A DNA stretch of 64,000 nucleotides from Labrenzia sp. VG12 (GTDB lineage Bacteria; Pseudomonadota; Alphaproteobacteria; Rhizobiales; Stappiaceae). Both the position numbers and the translations under genes were made by a program. Location: contig NZ_CP022529.1 of assembly GCF_002237595.1 (NCBI RefSeq), positions 4,742,001-4,806,000 of the forward strand, given 5' to 3'. The notes beneath the pieces were generated by a model. That model saw nothing but the letters and a program-made list of their open reading frames with translations, was not told where the DNA came from and did not search any database. Shown one piece after another: positions 32,876 to 43,800 of this stretch (positions are counted from its first letter, which is position 1; each line of letters starts with the position of its first letter).

Positions 32876-35386
32876 ATGCCGAAAGGCAGCACAAACGGCG
32901 CGCGGCCACGCGCGACGTGGCGAGATCGGAGTCTGAAATCGGTGAAGCTTGGCGGGACCGCGCTGGCGGGCCTTAGCCTGTTCACCGGTTCGGCCGCTGC
33001 CGATATGCTCGCCGACACCACCGCTGCCATTTCTCCCGATACCATGATTCTGTTCGGCGCGTTAGGCGGCATGTGTGCCTTTGCCGTGACCGCTGCCATC
33101 GCTCTTGTGCGCCATCGCAAGCAGTCAGCCCAGCTGACCGGCACGCTGGAAAAGGAAAAGGGCGACCTGAAATTCCGCGTCGACCGCCTCGAAGCCATGC
33201 TCAACACCGACGAGCAGCGCGTGATCGTGTGGACAGGCAATGGCGCCGTGCCGCAGATCTGGGGCGTCCTGCCGGAAAAATCCGGTGTGCCGCGTCCGCC
33301 GGCGCAACTGCTTGCTTTCGGCAGCTGGCTGACCGCCAAATGCGCGGGCGATCTCGAGCGGCATCTCGACAGTCTGTTTCGCACCGGGGAAACTTTCACG
33401 ACCACGCTGAAAACGCGCACCGGCAGCTATGTTGAAGCGCTTGGCCGCACGACCGGCGGCGCGGTGGTGCTGCGTCTGCGTGACCTGACCGGCGAACGCC
33501 AGATGCAGGCGGAACTGGCCGCGCGCAACGCCAAGATTTCCGGCGAGCTGCACATGCTGCATTCGCTGCTGGATGCCATGCCGGCCCCCGCCTGGCAGCG
33601 GGATGCGGAAGGCAACCTCATCTGGGCCAACGAGGCCTATGCGGAAGCGGTGGAAATGCCGGATGCCGACAGCGCCGTGCGCGACGGGGCCACCTTCCTC
33701 GACGCTGCCGCACGGACGGCGATGGCGGTGCAGCGCGACGAGGACGGTTGCTTCAATGCCCGGATCCCGATCGTTGCCTCCAGCGAGCGCCGTGTGTTCG
33801 AGGTCACCGATGTCAACGCGAATGTCGGCGGTGCCGGCATTGCCGTGGACATCAGCGAGCTTGAACAGGCCAAGAAGGAACTCGGCCGGGCGGAAGACTT
33901 TCACGGCCGGACGCTTGACCAGCTGGCCGCGGCGGTCGCCATCTACAGCGCCGACCGCAAGCTTCAGTTCTATAATGCCGCCTTCAAGCAGCTCTGGGAT
34001 CTCGATCCGCTGTTCCTGGAAAGCCGTCCGGAAGATGGCGCCGTGCTCGATGCCCTTCGGGCTGCGCGCAAGTTGCCCGAACAGGCCGATTACCGGGTCT
34101 GGCGCAACAAGATGCTCGACAGCTACCAGTCGCTCGAGGCGCGCGAGAGCTGGTGGCACCTGCCGGATGGCCGCACGCTCAGGGTCATTGCCAATCCGCA
34201 CCCGCAGGGCGGCGTCACCTATATCTATGAAAACGTCACCGAGCAGCTTGATCTGGAAAGCCGATACAACGCGCTGACCCGTGTTCAGGGCGAGACGCTG
34301 GACAATCTTTCCGAAGCTGTTGCCGTGTTCGGTTCCGATGGCCGCCTGAGGCTCTGGAACCCGGCCTTCGGCCGCATCTGGGGGCTCGACGAGGATCAGC
34401 TCTCCGAACTTCCGCATGTCAAGGAAGTGGTTTCCGCCTGCACGCTCAGCGATCTGGAGCGCGAGGCCTGGGAACTGCTCGCCGGCAATGTCACAGGACT
34501 GCTCGACAACCGCACCCAGAATGTCAGCCGGCTGGAACGCCACAACGGCGACGTGCTCGACTATGCCACCGTGCCGTTGCCCGATGGCGGCACACTGGTG
34601 ACCTTTGTCGACGTGACGGACAGCGTCAATGTCGAACGCGCACTTCTGGAAAAGAACGAGGCGCTGGAACAGGCCGACCAGATCAAGAACGCCTTCATCC
34701 AGCACGTCTCCTACGAGCTCCGCTCGCCGCTGACCAACATCATCGGCTTCGCGCAGCTTCTGGCTGATCCGAAATTCGGTGAGCTGTCCGATAAGCAAAG
34801 CGAATATGCCGACTACATCCAGTCGTCCTCGTCTTCCCTGCTGGCCATCATCAACGACATTCTCGATCTGGCAACGCTCGATGCCGGCATCATGGAACTG
34901 GATCTTGGTGAGGTCGATGTGGCAGCCACGGTCGCGGCCGCCGTGGAGGGTCTGAAGGATCGGCTCGCGGAGACCAAGATCAGTCTGCGCACCCACGTCC
35001 CGGACGATATCGGTGTCATGGTTGCCGACGAAACCCGCCTGCGCCAGGTCCTGTTCAACCTGATTTCCAACGCCGTGCGCTATTCGGAGGCCGAAGGCGT
35101 GGTGGATGTCAGCTGCAGCCGCAACGACGGTAATGTGACCTTTGTGGTCAAGGATCACGGCTACGGCATTCCCGCCGAAATCCTGACCCAGGTCTTCAAC
35201 CGCTTTGTCGGCCACGACACTGGCGCGCGCCGTCAGGGAGCCGGTCTCGGCCTTGCCATCGTCAAGAGCTTTGTCGAACTTCATGGCGGGACGGTCGACA
35301 TCCAGTCCGCAGAAGGCAAGGGCACGACCGTCACCTGTACCTTCCCGGCCCGGCCTGAAGTGGCGGACACCGCTGCGGCGGAGTAA
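32876..35386 (+). CDS. divL: DivL-like PAS pseudokinase (Tyr in place of catalytic His)
   Basis: The 836-residue protein has a membrane anchor near residues 60-82, several PAS-like domains (from about 220 to 600, e.g. LHSLLDAMPAPAWQ, DQLAAAVAIYSADRK, DNLSEAVAVFGSDG), a dimerisation/phospho-acceptor helix FIQHVSYELRSPLTNI, and an ATPase domain (NLISNA, VKDHGYGIP, GAGLGLAIV). The usual His is Tyr613, the trademark of DivL, a cell-cycle regulator that binds DivK and CckA and controls CtrA phosphorylation. The domain order and position beside ahcY fit Hyphomicrobiales DivL. Some conventional kinase activity cannot be ruled out. Confidence 0.88.
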   Translation: MPKGSTNGARPRATWRDRSLKSVKLGGTALAGLSLFTGSAAADMLADTTAAISPDTMILFGALGGMCAFAVTAAIALVRHRKQSAQLTGTLEKEKGDLKFRVDRLEAMLNTDEQRVIVWTGNGAVPQIWGVLPEKSGVPRPPAQLLAFGSWLTAKCAGDLERHLDSLFRTGETFTTTLKTRTGSYVEALGRTTGGAVVLRLRDLTGERQMQAELAARNAKISGELHMLHSLLDAMPAPAWQRDAEGNLIWANEAYAEAVEMPDADSAVRDGATFLDAAARTAMAVQRDEDGCFNARIPIVASSERRVFEVTDVNANVGGAGIAVDISELEQAKKELGRAEDFHGRTLDQLAAAVAIYSADRKLQFYNAAFKQLWDLDPLFLESRPEDGAVLDALRAARKLPEQADYRVWRNKMLDSYQSLEARESWWHLPDGRTLRVIANPHPQGGVTYIYENVTEQLDLESRYNALTRVQGETLDNLSEAVAVFGSDGRLRLWNPAFGRIWGLDEDQLSELPHVKEVVSACTLSDLEREAWELLAGNVTGLLDNRTQNVSRLERHNGDVLDYATVPLPDGGTLVTFVDVTDSVNVERALLEKNEALEQADQIKNAFIQHVSYELRSPLTNIIGFAQLLADPKFGELSDKQSEYADYIQSSSSSLLAIINDILDLATLDAGIMELDLGEVDVAATVAAAVEGLKDRLAETKISLRTHVPDDIGVMVADETRLRQVLFNLISNAVRYSEAEGVVDVSCSRNDGNVTFVVKDHGYGIPAEILTQVFNRFVGHDTGARRQGAGLGLAIVKSFVELHGGTVDIQSAEGKGTTVTCTFPARPEVADTAAAE

Positions 35387-35404
35387 TGCCAAAGGGTGCT
35401 GAAA

Positions 35405-36931
35405 ATGCCGGATCATGACCTGAGGCAACTGCCGGCGCCGTTCCTGTCACTGGAAGTCATCGATGAAGCGGAGACACGGCGCCTTGCCAATGATCTGGCG
35501 CTTGTCCTGAAACCTGGTGACGTCGTCTGCCTGTCCGGTGATCTGGGCGCCGGCAAATCCACCTTCACCCGCGCCTTGCTTCGATCCTTCGCCGGAGATC
35601 CCGAGCTTGAAGTCCCGAGCCCGACCTTCACGCTGGTCCAGACCTATGAATTTGACCGGTTCGATCTGTCCCATTTCGATCTCTACCGGCTTGAAGACCC
35701 GGAGGAACTGGAAGAACTCGGACTGGACGATCTGGTCGAAGCCGGGGCGGCACTGATCGAGTGGCCGGAAAAGGCGGAAGAGCTGCTGCCGGCGGGTGCA
35801 CTCTGGGTGCAGATCACGCAGCCCGAGGAAGAGGCGGACAAGCGCCGTTTCAGCTTTTTTTCGGAAAGCCCGGATTGGCGGTCGAGGATGGAACAATCCC
35901 TCGAGACACGCCGCTTCCTGGCATCCATCAAACTGGGGACGGCAGAGCGCCATTTCCTGGCTGGCGATGCCTCTTTGCGCAGCTTCGAAACGGTCACATC
36001 GGATGAAACGACCGCGGTTCTGATGCGCTGGCCGTTCCAGGGCGATGCTGTTCCGGACGCCGTCCGGACCTATATGCAGACGGTTCATCTGGCGCAGGAC
36101 AGCAGGGCAGTTGTCGCGATCAACTCCGAATTGCGCGGCCGCGGCTTTCTGGCGCCGGAAATCTATGCGGCGGATCTGGAGAGCGGTTTCATTCTCTCCC
36201 AGGACCTTGGCCGCGAGACCATCGTCAGGGACGGCAGACCCGACCCTGCGCGTTACCGTGTGGCGACGGAGCTTCTGGCCGAGATGCACGGCCAGTCCTG
36301 GCCGGAGACGGTGACGCTGGAGGGCGGCAGCGTTCATTCCGTTCCGACCTATTCGCGGGCAGCCCTGATCGCCGAAGCTGCGTTGTTCCTGGACTGGTAT
36401 GTCCCCCATGTCACCGGCCGGGACGCCGACGAAGCAATGCGCCGGGACTTTGAGGGTCTTTGGCAAAAGGCATTGGAAGAGATCGCCGATGCGCAGACGG
36501 GCTGGGTGTTGCGCGACTATCACTCGCCGAATCTTCTGTGGCAGGAGGGCGCATCCGGCAAGAACCGAATTGGCCTGATCGATCTGCAGGATACGGTGAT
36601 TGGACCGGTCGCCTATGACGTGGCGTCCCTGTTGCTGGATGCCAGGGTGGACGTGTCACGGGATCTGGAAACGGCCCTCTTCGAAACCTATGTTTCGACA
36701 AGGGAAAAACAGGCTTCCGGCTTCGACAGGTCGTCTTTCACAAAGGCATACGGCGTGATGGGTACCCAACGGGTGTCCAAGATCCTAGGGATCTTTGTGC
36801 GTCTGGCCAGAAGGGATGGTAAGCCGGCTTATTTGAGCCATTTGCCGCGCATGTTAGGCTATCTCGACCGGGTGCTTGACAGGCCGGGCCTGTCGGATTT
36901 GAAAGACTGGTACAAACGTTTCCGGCCCTGA
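35405..36931 (+). CDS. tsaE: TsaE-AmgK fusion protein
   Basis: The 508-residue protein joins two enzymes. Residues 1-150 form TsaE, the ATPase of tRNA threonylcarbamoyladenosine synthesis, with P-loop GDLGAGKST (45-53), SPTFTLVQTYE and HFDLYRLEDPEELEELG. Residues ~170-508 form an aminoglycoside-phosphotransferase-like kinase with the catalytic loop RDYHSPNLLW and metal segment IGLIDLQDTVIGPVAYD, matching AmgK, the anomeric sugar kinase of the MurNAc/GlcNAc recycling pathway. The ATG at 35405 has AAAGGG eight bases upstream. murU follows after 39 bases. Such fusions are known in alphaproteobacteria. Linking tRNA modification to cell wall recycling is fusion context only. Confidence 0.9.
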   Translation: MPDHDLRQLPAPFLSLEVIDEAETRRLANDLALVLKPGDVVCLSGDLGAGKSTFTRALLRSFAGDPELEVPSPTFTLVQTYEFDRFDLSHFDLYRLEDPEELEELGLDDLVEAGAALIEWPEKAEELLPAGALWVQITQPEEEADKRRFSFFSESPDWRSRMEQSLETRRFLASIKLGTAERHFLAGDASLRSFETVTSDETTAVLMRWPFQGDAVPDAVRTYMQTVHLAQDSRAVVAINSELRGRGFLAPEIYAADLESGFILSQDLGRETIVRDGRPDPARYRVATELLAEMHGQSWPETVTLEGGSVHSVPTYSRAALIAEAALFLDWYVPHVTGRDADEAMRRDFEGLWQKALEEIADAQTGWVLRDYHSPNLLWQEGASGKNRIGLIDLQDTVIGPVAYDVASLLLDARVDVSRDLETALFETYVSTREKQASGFDRSSFTKAYGVMGTQRVSKILGIFVRLARRDGKPAYLSHLPRMLGYLDRVLDRPGLSDLKDWYKRFRP

Positions 36932-36970
36932 AGTTTTCGGGTTCAGCCGGAACCACATTTGAGACAAGAG

Positions 36971-37705
36971 ATGACTGATACGCGGTTCCGCCCCACCAAC
37001 GCCATGATCCTGGCCGCAGGCCTCGGCAAACGCATGCGCCCACTGACGGCGACGACACCGAAGCCTCTGATCGAGGTCAATGGCCAGGCGCTGATCGACC
37101 ATGGCATGGATCGGCTGGCCGGGGCCGGGGTCAGGTCCTGTGTCGTCAACGTGCATTACCTCGCCGACCTTGTGGAGGTTCATGTCCGGCACCGCAAGGA
37201 CATGGAGATCATCATCTCCGACGAGCGTGATCAGCTGCTGGATACGGGCGGCGGCATCAAGAAGGCGCTTCCGCTGCTGGGGGAAGAGCCCTTTTTCCAG
37301 CTCAACTCGGACACCAGTTACTGGATCGAAGGCGTAAAGCCGAACCTGGAGCACATGATCGAAGCCTGGGACGACAGCCGCATGGATGCCCTGCTGCTGG
37401 TCGCCGAGACCGTGAAGGCGATTGGGTATTCCGGCCGTGGCGACTTCGAGATGGCGCGCGACGGATCGCTCTCGCGGCGGCCTGAAAAAGGTGTGACCCC
37501 CTTTGCCTATGCAGGTGCGGCCCTGTTGCATCCGCGCTTCTTCGACGGGGCGCCCGAGGGCCCGTTCTCCATGAACCACCTGTTTGACAAGGCCATTGAA
37601 AACGACCGGCTGTTCGGCGTGCAGATGGAAGGTGTCTGGCTGCATATCGGGACGCCGGAGGCCATACCAGCCGCTGAATATGCCGTGCGTGAGAGTGCTG
37701 CCTGA
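36971..37705 (+). CDS. murU: N-acetylmuramate-1-phosphate uridylyltransferase MurU
   Basis: The 244-residue nucleotidyltransferase begins with a GT-A sugar nucleotidylyltransferase signature NAMILAAGLGKRMRPLTATTPKPLIEV, followed by VNVHYLADLVEVHV and a LDTGGGIKKALPLLG segment. It converts MurNAc-alpha-1-phosphate and UTP to UDP-MurNAc, bypassing de novo MurNAc synthesis; together with AmgK it forms a recycling route that lowers fosfomycin sensitivity. The adjacent amgK half of the fusion supports this specific assignment over glucose-1-phosphate thymidylyltransferase. The start at 36971 is preferred over an upstream TTG at 36959. addB follows at once. Confidence 0.88.
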   Translation: MTDTRFRPTNAMILAAGLGKRMRPLTATTPKPLIEVNGQALIDHGMDRLAGAGVRSCVVNVHYLADLVEVHVRHRKDMEIIISDERDQLLDTGGGIKKALPLLGEEPFFQLNSDTSYWIEGVKPNLEHMIEAWDDSRMDALLLVAETVKAIGYSGRGDFEMARDGSLSRRPEKGVTPFAYAGAALLHPRFFDGAPEGPFSMNHLFDKAIENDRLFGVQMEGVWLHIGTPEAIPAAEYAVRESAA

Positions 37706-37707
37706 GG

Positions 37708-40700
37708 ATGACGGAGAGCCCGCGCCTCTGGTCCATCCCGCCATCCGTTCCCTTCCTGGACACCCTGGTCGACACGCTTGTCGACGGCACGCTTGTTCCT
37801 GGCTTCCGGCCACTGGACGATCCGCTCCGACTGGCTGATGTCACGCTTTACCTGCCGACCCGCCGCGCCGCGCGCCTGCTGCCTGACCTGTTCCAGAAAC
37901 GCTTTGGTGGCCGCCCTGTGCTGTTGCCGGTGATCCGCCCGGTCGGCGATGCCGACGAGGACCTGCAAAGCCTCACGGGAGATGCGGATCTGGAACCACT
38001 GCCGCCGGCCATGCCCTTGATGCAGCGTCATCTGGCGATGACACGACTGGTGAAGGCCTGGAAGGGCATGTTGCGCCGGGAAGCGCTCAGCCTGCGCTCA
38101 GACGAACCGCTGGGTTTGCCGGCATCGACGGCCGATGCGGCCTGGCTCGCTGGTGATCTTCTGGCCCTGATGGACGAGGTTGAGACCGAGGAAGCCGACT
38201 GGTCCGGACTGGCCGGACTGGTGCCGGACGACTATGCGCGCTACTGGCAGATCACGCTCGATTTTCTGCAGATCGTTCGCGAGGCCTGGCCGGCGCATCT
38301 TGTTGAGTGCGGCCAGATGGATCCCAAGGCCCGCCGCTCGGCACTGATCCGCCGGGAAGCCGCCCGTCTGAAAGCGTCACCGCCGCGTGGCCCGGTCATC
38401 GTGGCGGGCGTCACGGGGTCGGTTCCCGCCACGGCGGAACTCCTGAAAGTGGTGGCCCGGCTCCCGGAAGGCGCCATCGTGCTGCCCGGGCTGGACCGTT
38501 TCATGGAGGATCGTTCCTGGCAGGTTCTCGGGCAGCGTGAGGTTGGCAAGAACCTCTCCAGTACCGGAACGACACCTGCGCCCCAGACCTTGCCCTCACA
38601 TCCGCAATACTCGCTGAAGCAGTTGCTGGACCGCCTGGCGGTCACACGACAGGACATTGGCACCCTCGGACCGGCGCCGGCCCCGGAGATGCTGTTGCGT
38701 GAAGAGCTTGTGTCCGAGGTCTTGCGGCCCGCCGAGACCTCCGATGGTTGGACCGGCTTTCTGGAAAGACGGTCGGAGGAGGAACGCTCCCGAGCCCTGG
38801 ACAGCGTTGCGATCATGACGGCGCGAAACGAGGCAGATGAAGCCCTGAGTGTGGCCATTGCCTTGCGCGAGGCGGTTGAGCGGGGTGAAAGCGCGGCCCT
38901 TGTCTCCGCCGACCGGATGCTGACGCGGCGGGTTGCCGCCGAACTTGCCCGCTGGAACGTCCAGGTTGATGACAGTGCCGGCCGGCCGTTGGATCAGACC
39001 GCACCGGCCATTCTTTCGCTTCTGGCCGCCAAGCTGGCTCTCAATGGCTGCGAGCCGATCGACCTTCTTTCACTCCTCAAGCATCCGCTTGCCCGGCTCG
39101 GGCTGCCGGTCAAGGACATTCGTTCGGCCGCACGCGCGCTTGAACGCGGGGTCGTTCGCGGCCCGCGGGCACGCGCCGGTACGGCGGGCCTGAAACTGGC
39201 CGTCGAGGCGAGCCGCGAGGAAGCGGGCAAGGCGCATACGCCGCGCTGGAAGAAGGTCCACGACGCCGACTGGGACGTGATCGCGGATCTTGTCGAGCGG
39301 CTGGCAGCAGCGCTGAAACCCCTGGAAGACCTGGCATCTTCCAGTGAGCCGCTAGATCTGATGGACCTGGCACGGCGGCACATCGAGGTGATCGAGGCGA
39401 TTTCAGGGGATGAAACCGGCTCGGTCGCGGAACTCTATGCCGGTGAAGCGGGCGAGGCCCTCGCGGAATTCTTCACCGGCCTCCTGGAAGCCGGCTCCAG
39501 CGGGCTCGATATTCCGCCTGGTGAGTGGCCATCCGTCCTGCCTGCGCTGATGTCTGGCCACGCCGTCCGCCGCCGTCTGCCGGGCGACACGCGCATACAG
39601 ATCCTCGGTCCCATGGAAGCGCGGCTGCAGAGCTTCGACTTCATGATCATGGGTGGTCTGAACGAAGGCGTCTGGCCGCAGCGCACCCGCAATGACCCGT
39701 GGCTGAACCGGCCGATGAAACGGGACATGGGACTGGAGCCGCCCGAACGGCGGCTGGGGGCCGCCGCACATGATTTTGCACAAGGGTTCGGCACAAGGCG
39801 CGTGTTGCTGTCACGTGCGGCCCGAAGTGATGGCGCCCCCACCGTGGCCTCGCGCTGGCTGCAGCGGCTGACCACGCTTGCAGGGCCTGAACTCACAAGG
39901 GACCTTGAGGCACGCGGGGCGGTCTACCCGGAACTGGCCTCCCAGCTTGACCGGTCCGAAGGTGCGGTGCGTCCGGCCCGGCGTCCGGCGCCTCTGCCTC
40001 CGCTGGCAGCCCGGCCGGCCTCCTTGTCCATCACCGAGATCGAGCGGCTCATCCGCGATCCCTATGCGATCTACGCACGCCACGTTCTGGAGCTGCAGCC
40101 GGTAGAGCCAATCGGCGGCGAGCCGGGGGCGGCTGACAAGGGCAATCTCATTCATGATGCCCTGGCGCAGTTCCTGATGACCTGGCAGGGCCCCTTCGAC
40201 GACAGCGCAGTCGACGCGCTGATCGGAATAGGCGAAGAGCTGTTTGAACCGCTTGATGCGTTTCCGGCGATCCGGGCGCTCTGGTGGCCAAGGTTCCAGA
40301 AGATTGCGGCCGGATTTGTGGCCTATGAGGGCAAAAGATCCGCATCCATCGACACGCGGCATCTGGAGATCGGCGGCGGTGTTGCGCTCGCCCTGCCCGG
40401 ATTTGATTTCCGACTGCGCGGCCGGGCCGACCGTATCGATCAGCTGCAGGGGGGCTCCCTCTCGGTGATCGATTACAAGACAGGGCAGGTGCCGTCGCAA
40501 AAACAGGTCGACGCGCTGCTGTCGCCGCAACTGCCTCTGGAAGCCGCAATGATCAAACGGTTCGGCTTCAAGGACGTGCCGGCGGATGCCGAGGTTTCGG
40601 AACTGGTCTACCTGCAGCTGAAGGGCGGCGCGGAACCGGTCATCGAGGCGGTGCGAAACCCCAAGGATGTTCCGCTGGAAGGCCTGATCGAAGATGCCTG

Positions 40701-40854
40701 GGCGCGCCTGGAGCAATTGATCGCCCATTATGCAAAGCCCGAGACCGGGTATCTGTCGCGCGCCCGTGTCATGCGCGAGCGGCAGATGGACGGCGACTAT
40801 GACCATCTGGCCCGGACCCAGGAATGGGCCCTTGGTGGGGAGGAACCGTCATGA
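37708..40854 (+). CDS. addB: double-strand break repair protein AddB
   Basis: The 1048-residue protein is AddB, the partner of AddA in the alphaproteobacterial AddAB helicase-nuclease that replaces RecBCD. It shows an N-terminal helicase-like region with weak motifs, the segment MIMGGLNEGVWPQRTRNDPWLN (family hallmark), and the C-terminal nuclease with SVIDYKTGQVPSQKQ, which includes the DYKTG catalytic core. The enzyme resects double-strand breaks to load RecA. It follows murU by 2 bases and overlaps addA by four (ATGA), so the two are coupled. Confidence 0.94.
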   Translation: MTESPRLWSIPPSVPFLDTLVDTLVDGTLVPGFRPLDDPLRLADVTLYLPTRRAARLLPDLFQKRFGGRPVLLPVIRPVGDADEDLQSLTGDADLEPLPPAMPLMQRHLAMTRLVKAWKGMLRREALSLRSDEPLGLPASTADAAWLAGDLLALMDEVETEEADWSGLAGLVPDDYARYWQITLDFLQIVREAWPAHLVECGQMDPKARRSALIRREAARLKASPPRGPVIVAGVTGSVPATAELLKVVARLPEGAIVLPGLDRFMEDRSWQVLGQREVGKNLSSTGTTPAPQTLPSHPQYSLKQLLDRLAVTRQDIGTLGPAPAPEMLLREELVSEVLRPAETSDGWTGFLERRSEEERSRALDSVAIMTARNEADEALSVAIALREAVERGESAALVSADRMLTRRVAAELARWNVQVDDSAGRPLDQTAPAILSLLAAKLALNGCEPIDLLSLLKHPLARLGLPVKDIRSAARALERGVVRGPRARAGTAGLKLAVEASREEAGKAHTPRWKKVHDADWDVIADLVERLAAALKPLEDLASSSEPLDLMDLARRHIEVIEAISGDETGSVAELYAGEAGEALAEFFTGLLEAGSSGLDIPPGEWPSVLPALMSGHAVRRRLPGDTRIQILGPMEARLQSFDFMIMGGLNEGVWPQRTRNDPWLNRPMKRDMGLEPPERRLGAAAHDFAQGFGTRRVLLSRAARSDGAPTVASRWLQRLTTLAGPELTRDLEARGAVYPELASQLDRSEGAVRPARRPAPLPPLAARPASLSITEIERLIRDPYAIYARHVLELQPVEPIGGEPGAADKGNLIHDALAQFLMTWQGPFDDSAVDALIGIGEELFEPLDAFPAIRALWWPRFQKIAAGFVAYEGKRSASIDTRHLEIGGGVALALPGFDFRLRGRADRIDQLQGGSLSVIDYKTGQVPSQKQVDALLSPQLPLEAAMIKRFGFKDVPADAEVSELVYLQLKGGAEPVIEAVRNPKDVPLEGLIEDAWARLEQLIAHYAKPETGYLSRARVMRERQMDGDYDHLARTQEWALGGEEPS

Positions 40855-43800
40855 GCGGGTTCCAGATCCCGGAACTGACCCGTGAACGTCAGGATCTTGC
40901 CTCGCGCCCGCGTGCCTCGGCCTGGGTGAGTGCCAATGCCGGATCCGGCAAGACCTTTGTCCTGTCGCGCCGGGTTGTGCGGCTTCTGCTGGATGGCACG
41001 GACCCGTCCCGCATCCTCGCGCTGACCTTTACCAAGGCCGCTGCTGCCGAAATGGCGACCCGTGTTTTCCGCATCCTGGGCGACTGGGTGACCAGGGACG
41101 ATGAAGCGCTGTCCCGGGAGCTGCAGGATATCGAGGGGCGGAGACCGGATGCCGCGCGCCTTGCCATGGCACGCAGGCTCTTCGCCCGAGCGCTAGAGAC
41201 CCCCGGTGGACTGAAGATCCAGACCATCCACGGCTTCTGCGAAGCCCTGCTGCACCAGTTCCCGCTGGAGGCCAACGTGGCCGGGCATTTTGCGGTGCTG
41301 GATGATCGCATCGCCGCAGAACTGATGGCCGAATCCCGCGCCACCGTGCTTCATGCCGCCGAGACCGACCCGGCGAGCACCTATGGCCGGGCCCTTGCCT
41401 CGGTGATCGATCTGATGAGCGATGGCGGTGCCCAGAAGGCTCTGGATGAACTTATCCAGAGCCGGGATGCCTTCCGCCGCTGGACCAATGATGCGGACGG
41501 GCTTTTGCCCGCGCTTGAAGAGCTTGCCGGATTGCTCGACGTGGATCCGTCGCTGCGGCTGGCAGAGTTCGATCGGCGGTTCAAGGCGGAGTGTCCCCTC
41601 GATCTCAATACCTGCCGCGCATATGCCGAGGCGCTCGGGACCGGTTCAAAAACCGATCAGGCCCGCGGCGATGCGCTGGTCGAAGCCGCAAGCCTGGCGG
41701 ACCTGACGGCTTTCCGCGAGGCCTGGCAATCCATCTTCCTGACGGCCAAGCTTGAGCCGCGCAAATCGCTCGCCACCAAGAAGATTGTTGCGGATTTCCC
41801 GCAGATGCTGGACGCTCTGGGCGCCGAGCAGGACCGACTGTTGTCGCTGCTGGACGAGCGCCGCAAGGTTGCCACCTATGAAGGCACGGCGTCGCTCCTG
41901 CATCTGGCCGACGCGGTGATCCGGCACTATGAGCGCGCAAAGACGGCGCGCGGGTATCTGGATTTCGAGGACCTGGTCGTCAAGACCGCATCGCTTCTGC
42001 AGAAGTCGGATGCGGCCCTCTGGGTGCAATACAAGCTCGACCAGGGGCTTGACCATATCCTGGTGGATGAGGCCCAGGACACCAGCCCGCGCCAATGGGA
42101 CGTGGTAACGGCGCTGGCCGCAGAGTTCTTTTCAGGTGAAGGTGGACATGACCGGGTGCGGACCCTGTTTGCGGTCGGCGACGAAAAGCAGTCGATCTAC
42201 TCGTTTCAGGGGGCTGTTCCGGCCTATTTCGACGCCATGCGCCGGGAATTCGCGCAAAGGGCAGGTGAAGCGGAACGGGAATTTCATTCCGTCAATCTGC
42301 AGCTGTCTTTCCGGTCGACGCCCGATGTGCTCGGCGCTGTCGATGAGGTGTTCCGCGAAGAAAGTGCCCACAGGGGCCTTTCCCAGGACGTGAAGGCACC
42401 TGTGCACGAGGCGATCCGCCGCGACCCCGGAATTGTCGATATCTGGCCGTTGGAAGCGGAAGCGGAAATCGAGGAGCCGGACGACTGGCGGCAGCCGATC
42501 GACCATGTCGGCTCCGGCAGTCCGATGATCAAGGTCGCCAGACGCATTGCCGGGGAAATCGCCGACTGGATGCGGGACGGCGTGGCTGATCCCGGCGACG
42601 TCATGATCCTTGTTCGCAAACGCGGTCCCTTTGTCGAGGCGCTCAACCGGGAACTGAAGGAACGCGACATTCCGGCTGCCGGCAGCGACAGGCTGGTGTT
42701 GACGGACCACATCGCGGTCAAGGATCTGGCCGCGCTTGGCCGGTTCCTGCTGCTGCCGGAAGACGATCTGTCGCTTGCCTGCGTGTTGAAAAGCCCGCTC
42801 TTCGGCTTGGGAGACGAGGATCTCTTCCAGATCGCCCGGGAGACGCCTGACAAGGTCCGGCCGGGCACGCTCTGGCAGATGCTGGTCAAGCGGTCCGAGA
42901 CCAGCGAGACCTGGAAACAGGTCCGGGCAAGGCTTGAGGATTGGCGCGCCCGCGCCGACTTCGTGCCGCCCTATGAATTTTATGCCCGCCTGCTGGGGGC
43001 CGATGGCGGTCGAAAGGCCTTCCGGTCCCGGCTCGGGGTTGAAGTCGATGACGTTCTCGACGAGTTCCTGGCACTGACCATGGCCTATGAACAGGCCGGC
43101 ACGCCTGGTCTTGAAGGGTTCCTTGCCTGGATGGCGGCGGCCCCGACGGAGATCAAGCGTGAGCTGACCAACACCAAGGGCATGGTCCGGATCATGACGG
43201 TGCACGGGTCCAAGGGGCTTGAGGCGCGGATCGTCATTCTGGTGGATCCGGGTGCTGCGCCGGTCAGCGCGATCCATGATCCGTCTTTTCTGCCGCATCC
43301 GCGTCTGAACAATGATCTTTTGCCGCCGGCGCTTGTATGGCTACCGCCAAAGGCTGATCGCACAAGCTGGCACGACGAGACCGTTGATGCGTTGCGGGCG
43401 GCCCAGGAAGAGGAATATCGGCGGCTTTTGTATGTGGCACTGACACGCGCCGAAGACCGGCTGATTGTCTGTGGCTGGGAGCCGAAACGCGGTGCCCATG
43501 AAAACTGCTGGTATTCCATGGTGTCGCGGTCCCTGAAACCGGGAGCGCAGGAACTGTTTGGTCCGGACGGCGCTGTATCAGGGTGGCGCTGGCAGAAGGA
43601 CGGGGCGGGCACACATCCGGCCTCCGGGACTGTCTCCAGGGTCCCTGAAGCGTCCGAAGAGACAGCGCCGCCACTGCCTGCATGGCTGTCGGAACCGGTA
43701 CGGCCGCTGCCGAAAAAGAAGCGCCTGCAGCCTTCAAGAGCCTTCGAGGCGATGGAGGAGAAAGAGGGGATTGATCCCGTGCCGGCAGTCTCCAGGCTTC

